Shown: positions 12,820 to 15,469 of the stretch, one piece after another
Layout: each line of letters opens with the position of its first letter
Position numbering within the stretch: the first letter of the stretch is position 1
NCBI GenBank assembly: GCA_002422985.1
Contig: DITZ01000025.1
Location: 1 to 15,469, forward strand
DNA: 15,469 nt
Source of the DNA: Sphingomonadales bacterium UBA6171
GTDB taxonomy: Bacteria > Pseudomonadota > Alphaproteobacteria > Sphingomonadales > Sphingomonadaceae
Direction of reading: 5' to 3'
Made by a program: the position numbers and the translations under genes
The notes under the pieces: model-generated
Databases searched by the model: none
Seen by the model: the letters and a program-made list of their open reading frames with translations, nothing else
Told to the model about the DNA's origin: nothing

Positions 12820-15372
12820 ATGATCTCCGGACTTTTGCTGGCGGCGCTTGTCGTGGCCAATCCCACCGCCTCGAATGAGGCAAACAACAGCGCCTCGAAT
12901 GAGGCAGACTACGCCGCCTCGAATGAGGCAGACTACGCCGCCTCGAATAAGGCAGACTACGCCGCCTCGAATAAGGCAGATAATTCCGCCGCGGCTGAGA
13001 TAAATACTGGCGCTGATGTCGTGGCCAAAGCCGCCGGCATCGCCGACATCACCGTGACCGCCCGGCGACGGACGGAAAATGTGCAGGACGTGCCGCTGTC
13101 CATCGCCGTGGTGGGTGGCGAGGCGCTGGACGCCAGGGGCCTGTTCAACATCAGCCGGCTGACGCAGATTCAGCCGACGATCCAGTTTTTCTCCACCAAC
13201 CCGCGCAACACCTTCATCAATATCCGCGGCATCGGCGCGCCCTTTGGCCTGACGAACGACGGCTTCGAACAGGGCGTCGGCGTCTATATCGATCAGGTCT
13301 ATTATAACCGGATCGCCTCGGCCACGCTGGACTTTGTGGATGTGGAGCAGATCGAGGTGCTGCGCGGGCCACAGGGCACGCTCTATGGCAAGAATACCAC
13401 CGCCGGCGCCATCAACATCACCACCCGCGCGCCGAGCTTTGATTTCGAGGGCCGGGCGGAGGTGTCGCTGGGCGATTACAGCTTCAAACAGGCGAAGGCG
13501 TCGATGTCCGGGCCATTGTCGGACAGGCTGGCCGCGCGCATCAGCGTGGCGACCACGCAGCGGCGCGGCACCATCTATAATGTGGCCACCGACAGCTGGA
13601 TCAATGCGCAGGATAATATCGGCGTGCGCGGCGCGCTGTTGTGGCGACCGAGCGAGACGCTGGACATCACGCTGTCGGGCGATTTCAATCTTCAGGACCC
13701 GATCTGCTGCGGCCAGATCTATGCCAATGTGGGCACGACGCAGCGGGCGCTGAACCGGCAATATGCCGCGCTGACGGCGCTGTTTCCGGGATATAAGGTG
13801 CCCAGCACCGATCCGTTTGACCGGCTGACCGATCTGGATGCCGACCTCGCCGCGCGCAACGAACTGGGCGGGCTGTCATTGGTGGCGGAATGGGACCTGG
13901 GCGCCGGCACGCTGACCAGCGTGACCGCCTGGCGCTATTGGGACTGGGGGCCGAAGAATGACCGGGATTTCACCGGCCTGCCCGTTTATACCAAGGTGAA
14001 CAACCCCACGAAGCAGGATCAATATTCGCAGGAACTGCGCTTTGCTTATGACGCGCAGCGGTTCGATTTCGTGGCCGGGGCCTTTGCCTTTTATCAGCAG
14101 ATCCGCACCAGCGGCGTGCAGGAAACCGGGCCGGCGGCGAGCGCCTGGCTGCTGAACCCGTCGAGCGCATTGTCGAGGAATCCGGCGGTGCTGAACGGCG
14201 TGCTGGCGGAAAATGACATCCGGCTGGATAATCTCAGCCTGGCGGCCTTTGGCAAGCTGAACTGGAAGGTGACGGATGTTTTCACCGTCTCTCCGGGCCT
14301 TCGCGTGAATTATGACAAGAAGGAAGGGCTGTATGACAGCGTGGTGACGGGCACAGCATCCGATGGCACGCGCCAGTTGGTGACGAACGACCCCACGCAT
14401 CCCTATTATACTGACGCCTGGATCGCAGCGCAGCGCGGCACACAATCCTCGCAGTTCTTTGAGCCGGATTTCAGCGACTGGAATCTGTCCTATGACCTTA
14501 ACCTGTCCTATGCCATCGCCGACGATGTGCTGGCCTATGCGACCTATGCGCGCTCGTTCAAGACCGGCGGCATCAACCTGAATGGCGTGCCCAGCCTGCC
14601 CAATGGCCTGCCGGCGCTGGCGGTGGCGCAGATCAAACCGGAGAAGGTCGATCATTTCGAACTTGGCCTGAAATCGCAGTTCTGGGATCGGCGTGCGACG
14701 CTGAATGTGGCGGGCTATTGGACCGAAATCCGCGACTTTCAGGCGAGCGTCATCAGCAATGTGAGCGGCAGCAATGTGCTGCGCGGCTATCTCGCCAATG
14801 CCGACCGGGTGCGGGTGCGCGGGGTGGAGGCGGATTTCTCCGTTCGGCCGTCTGCGCGCTTCAATGCCTATATCAACGGCGCTTTCACCGATCACCGCTT
14901 TGTGCGCTTCACCGATGCGCCCTGCCCGCCCGAGCTGGCGGGTGGCGGCGCCGGCACGCCGCCGGGGCCGCCATCGACGCCCGGCGCCAACAGCCCGGCC
15001 AATTGCGATATTTCCGGCCAATGGCTGCCGGGCGTGTCGCGCTGGGCCTTTTCCTGGGGCGGGGAGTTCAACTATCCCGCGAAACTGTTCGGGCTGAATG
15101 GCGAAGCCTATCTTGGCTATGACGCCAGCTATCGCTCCACCTTCTCGTCCAACGCCTCACGGTCTGTCTACACCGATGTGGCCGGCTATTCGCTGCACAA
15201 TTTCCGTGGCGGATTCCGGGATGGCAGGGTTGATATCTTTGGCTGGGTGCGCAACGCGCTGGATCAGGATTATTTTGAATCGCTGGCGGTGACACCGGGC
15301 AACACCGGGCTGATTTCCGCGCAGCTGGGCGACCCGCAGACCTGGGGCGGAACGATCCGCTTCAGCTTCTGA
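12820..15372 (+). CDS. TonB-dependent outer-membrane receptor
   Basis: An 850-aa outer-membrane transporter that takes up a ligand using energy passed from TonB. A hydrophobic leader MISGLLLAALVVANPTA is followed by five SNEADYAA-like octapeptide repeats (residues 17-56), the ITVTARR TonB-box region (about 77-83), and a plug domain with VQDVPLSI, INIRGIGAPFG, GVYIDQVYYNR, and EVLRGPQGTLYGKNTTAGAINITTRAP (about 183-210). The beta-barrel (residues about 220-850) ends with TWGGTIRFSF, the expected aromatic C terminus. The leader lacks N-terminal basic residues and the only start in frame has just a weak AGAAAG ahead of it. The receptor is probably cotranscribed with the YezD-like gene. The substrate is unknown; sphingomonads use such receptors for siderophores, vitamin B12, sugars or sulfur compounds. 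Confidence 0.95.
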   Translation: MISGLLLAALVVANPTASNEANNSASNEADYAASNEADYAASNKADYAASNKADNSAAAEINTGADVVAKAAGIADITVTARRRTENVQDVPLSIAVVGGEALDARGLFNISRLTQIQPTIQFFSTNPRNTFINIRGIGAPFGLTNDGFEQGVGVYIDQVYYNRIASATLDFVDVEQIEVLRGPQGTLYGKNTTAGAINITTRAPSFDFEGRAEVSLGDYSFKQAKASMSGPLSDRLAARISVATTQRRGTIYNVATDSWINAQDNIGVRGALLWRPSETLDITLSGDFNLQDPICCGQIYANVGTTQRALNRQYAALTALFPGYKVPSTDPFDRLTDLDADLAARNELGGLSLVAEWDLGAGTLTSVTAWRYWDWGPKNDRDFTGLPVYTKVNNPTKQDQYSQELRFAYDAQRFDFVAGAFAFYQQIRTSGVQETGPAASAWLLNPSSALSRNPAVLNGVLAENDIRLDNLSLAAFGKLNWKVTDVFTVSPGLRVNYDKKEGLYDSVVTGTASDGTRQLVTNDPTHPYYTDAWIAAQRGTQSSQFFEPDFSDWNLSYDLNLSYAIADDVLAYATYARSFKTGGINLNGVPSLPNGLPALAVAQIKPEKVDHFELGLKSQFWDRRATLNVAGYWTEIRDFQASVISNVSGSNVLRGYLANADRVRVRGVEADFSVRPSARFNAYINGAFTDHRFVRFTDAPCPPELAGGGAGTPPGPPSTPGANSPANCDISGQWLPGVSRWAFSWGGEFNYPAKLFGLNGEAYLGYDASYRSTFSSNASRSVYTDVAGYSLHNFRGGFRDGRVDIFGWVRNALDQDYFESLAVTPGNTGLISAQLGDPQTWGGTIRFSF
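12868..12987 (+). repeat. 24-bp in-frame minisatellite in the TonB-receptor N terminus
   Basis: Five units of 24 bp run at 12868-12891, 12892-12915, 12916-12939, 12940-12963 and 12964-12987. Each begins GCCTCGAAT and encodes an ASNEADYA-type octapeptide. In the first three units GCCTCGAATGAGGC forms a small hairpin (5-bp stem, 4-nt loop); in the last two the G to A change weakens it. Unit number can change without a frameshift. Confidence 0.88.
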
Positions 15373-15378
15373 AGAAAC

Positions 15379-15404
15379 TGCCCGGCCTTGGCCGGGCACT
15401 TTTC
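15379..15404 (+). terminator. Intrinsic terminator after the TonB receptor
   Basis: TGCCCGGCC (15379-15387) and GGCCGGGCA (15390-15398) make a near-perfect stem around TT, followed by CTTTTC. It lies 7 nt after the receptor stop and before the next gene on the same strand. The short T-run is typical of intrinsic terminators in GC-rich genomes. Confidence 0.82.
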
Positions 15405-15435
15405 AATTGGCCGCAAGGGCGATAAGGCCGCCTGC

Positions 15436-15469
15436 ATGGCTGGTCATTCCAAATTCAAGAACATCATGC
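15436..15469 (+). CDS. YebC/PmpR family DNA-binding regulator, 5' fragment
   Basis: The last 34 nt encode MAGHSKFKNIM, the near-invariant start of YebC/PmpR/TACO1 family proteins. These are cytosolic and act as transcriptional regulators or, in the better studied cases, help ribosomes through difficult sequences. The gene runs off the right edge. ATAAGG lies about 8 nt before the ATG. The assignment rests on these 11 residues only, but they are highly conserved. Confidence 0.85.
   Translation, partial: MAGHSKFKNIM

Noticed and set aside
13876..15021. A 381-codon minus-strand open frame inside the TonB-receptor gene
   Set aside because: It is fully embedded in a clear receptor CDS and shows no motifs of its own.

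Overview
The window is GC-rich, densely coded chromosomal DNA. Gene content and style point to an alphaproteobacterium, most likely a sphingomonad (order Sphingomonadales). The evidence is the rpmI-rplT-pheS-pheT order without infC, a TTGCCC-17-TATAGG promoter, a large TonB-dependent receptor, dispersed CCCCGCG..CGCGGGG palindromes and YqgE, YebC and CorC/HlyC-type genes. No 16S rRNA or other phylogenetic marker was compared, so the order-level call is inference.

Layout. (1) 1-1250, plus strand: the 3' end of purD, followed 3 nt later by an APH-fold phosphotransferase gene. (2) 1251-1559: a non-coding repeat block with REP-like palindromes and a short tandem repeat that runs into the 3' end of the next gene. 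(3) 1537-3247, minus strand: a CNNM/CorC-type membrane protein (DUF21-CBS-CBS-CorC_HlyC) and a small two-helix membrane protein downstream of it. (4) 3306-4049, plus strand: an alpha/beta hydrolase divergent from the CorC-like gene. (5) 4119-8513, minus strand: the translation operon rpmI-rplT-[terminator/attenuator]-pheS-pheT. It has a clear promoter, structured leaders and a GTGA overlap joining pheS to pheT. (6) 8522-9091, minus strand: a YqgE/AlgH protein. (7) 9174-12402, plus strand: peroxiredoxin, dienelactone-hydrolase-like enzyme, glutathione S-transferase, then the [2Fe-2S] and FAD subunits of a molybdenum hydroxylase. The catalytic molybdenum subunit is absent from the neighbourhood. 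(8) 12533-15406, plus strand: an AT-rich dyad, a 57-aa YezD/DUF2292-like protein, a TonB-dependent receptor and a strong terminator. (9) 15436-end: the first codons of a YebC/PmpR-type regulator.

Most genes are housekeeping, and I do not see a convincing new multi-gene system. The best leads are: two unrelated genes (pheS and the TonB receptor) each carrying an in-frame 24-bp minisatellite; the orphan CoxS/CoxM-like pair without a large subunit; the YezD-like/TonB-receptor pair behind an AT-rich dyad, possibly a sulfur-related uptake unit; and an intrinsic terminator between rplT and pheS without an obvious Phe-rich leader peptide.
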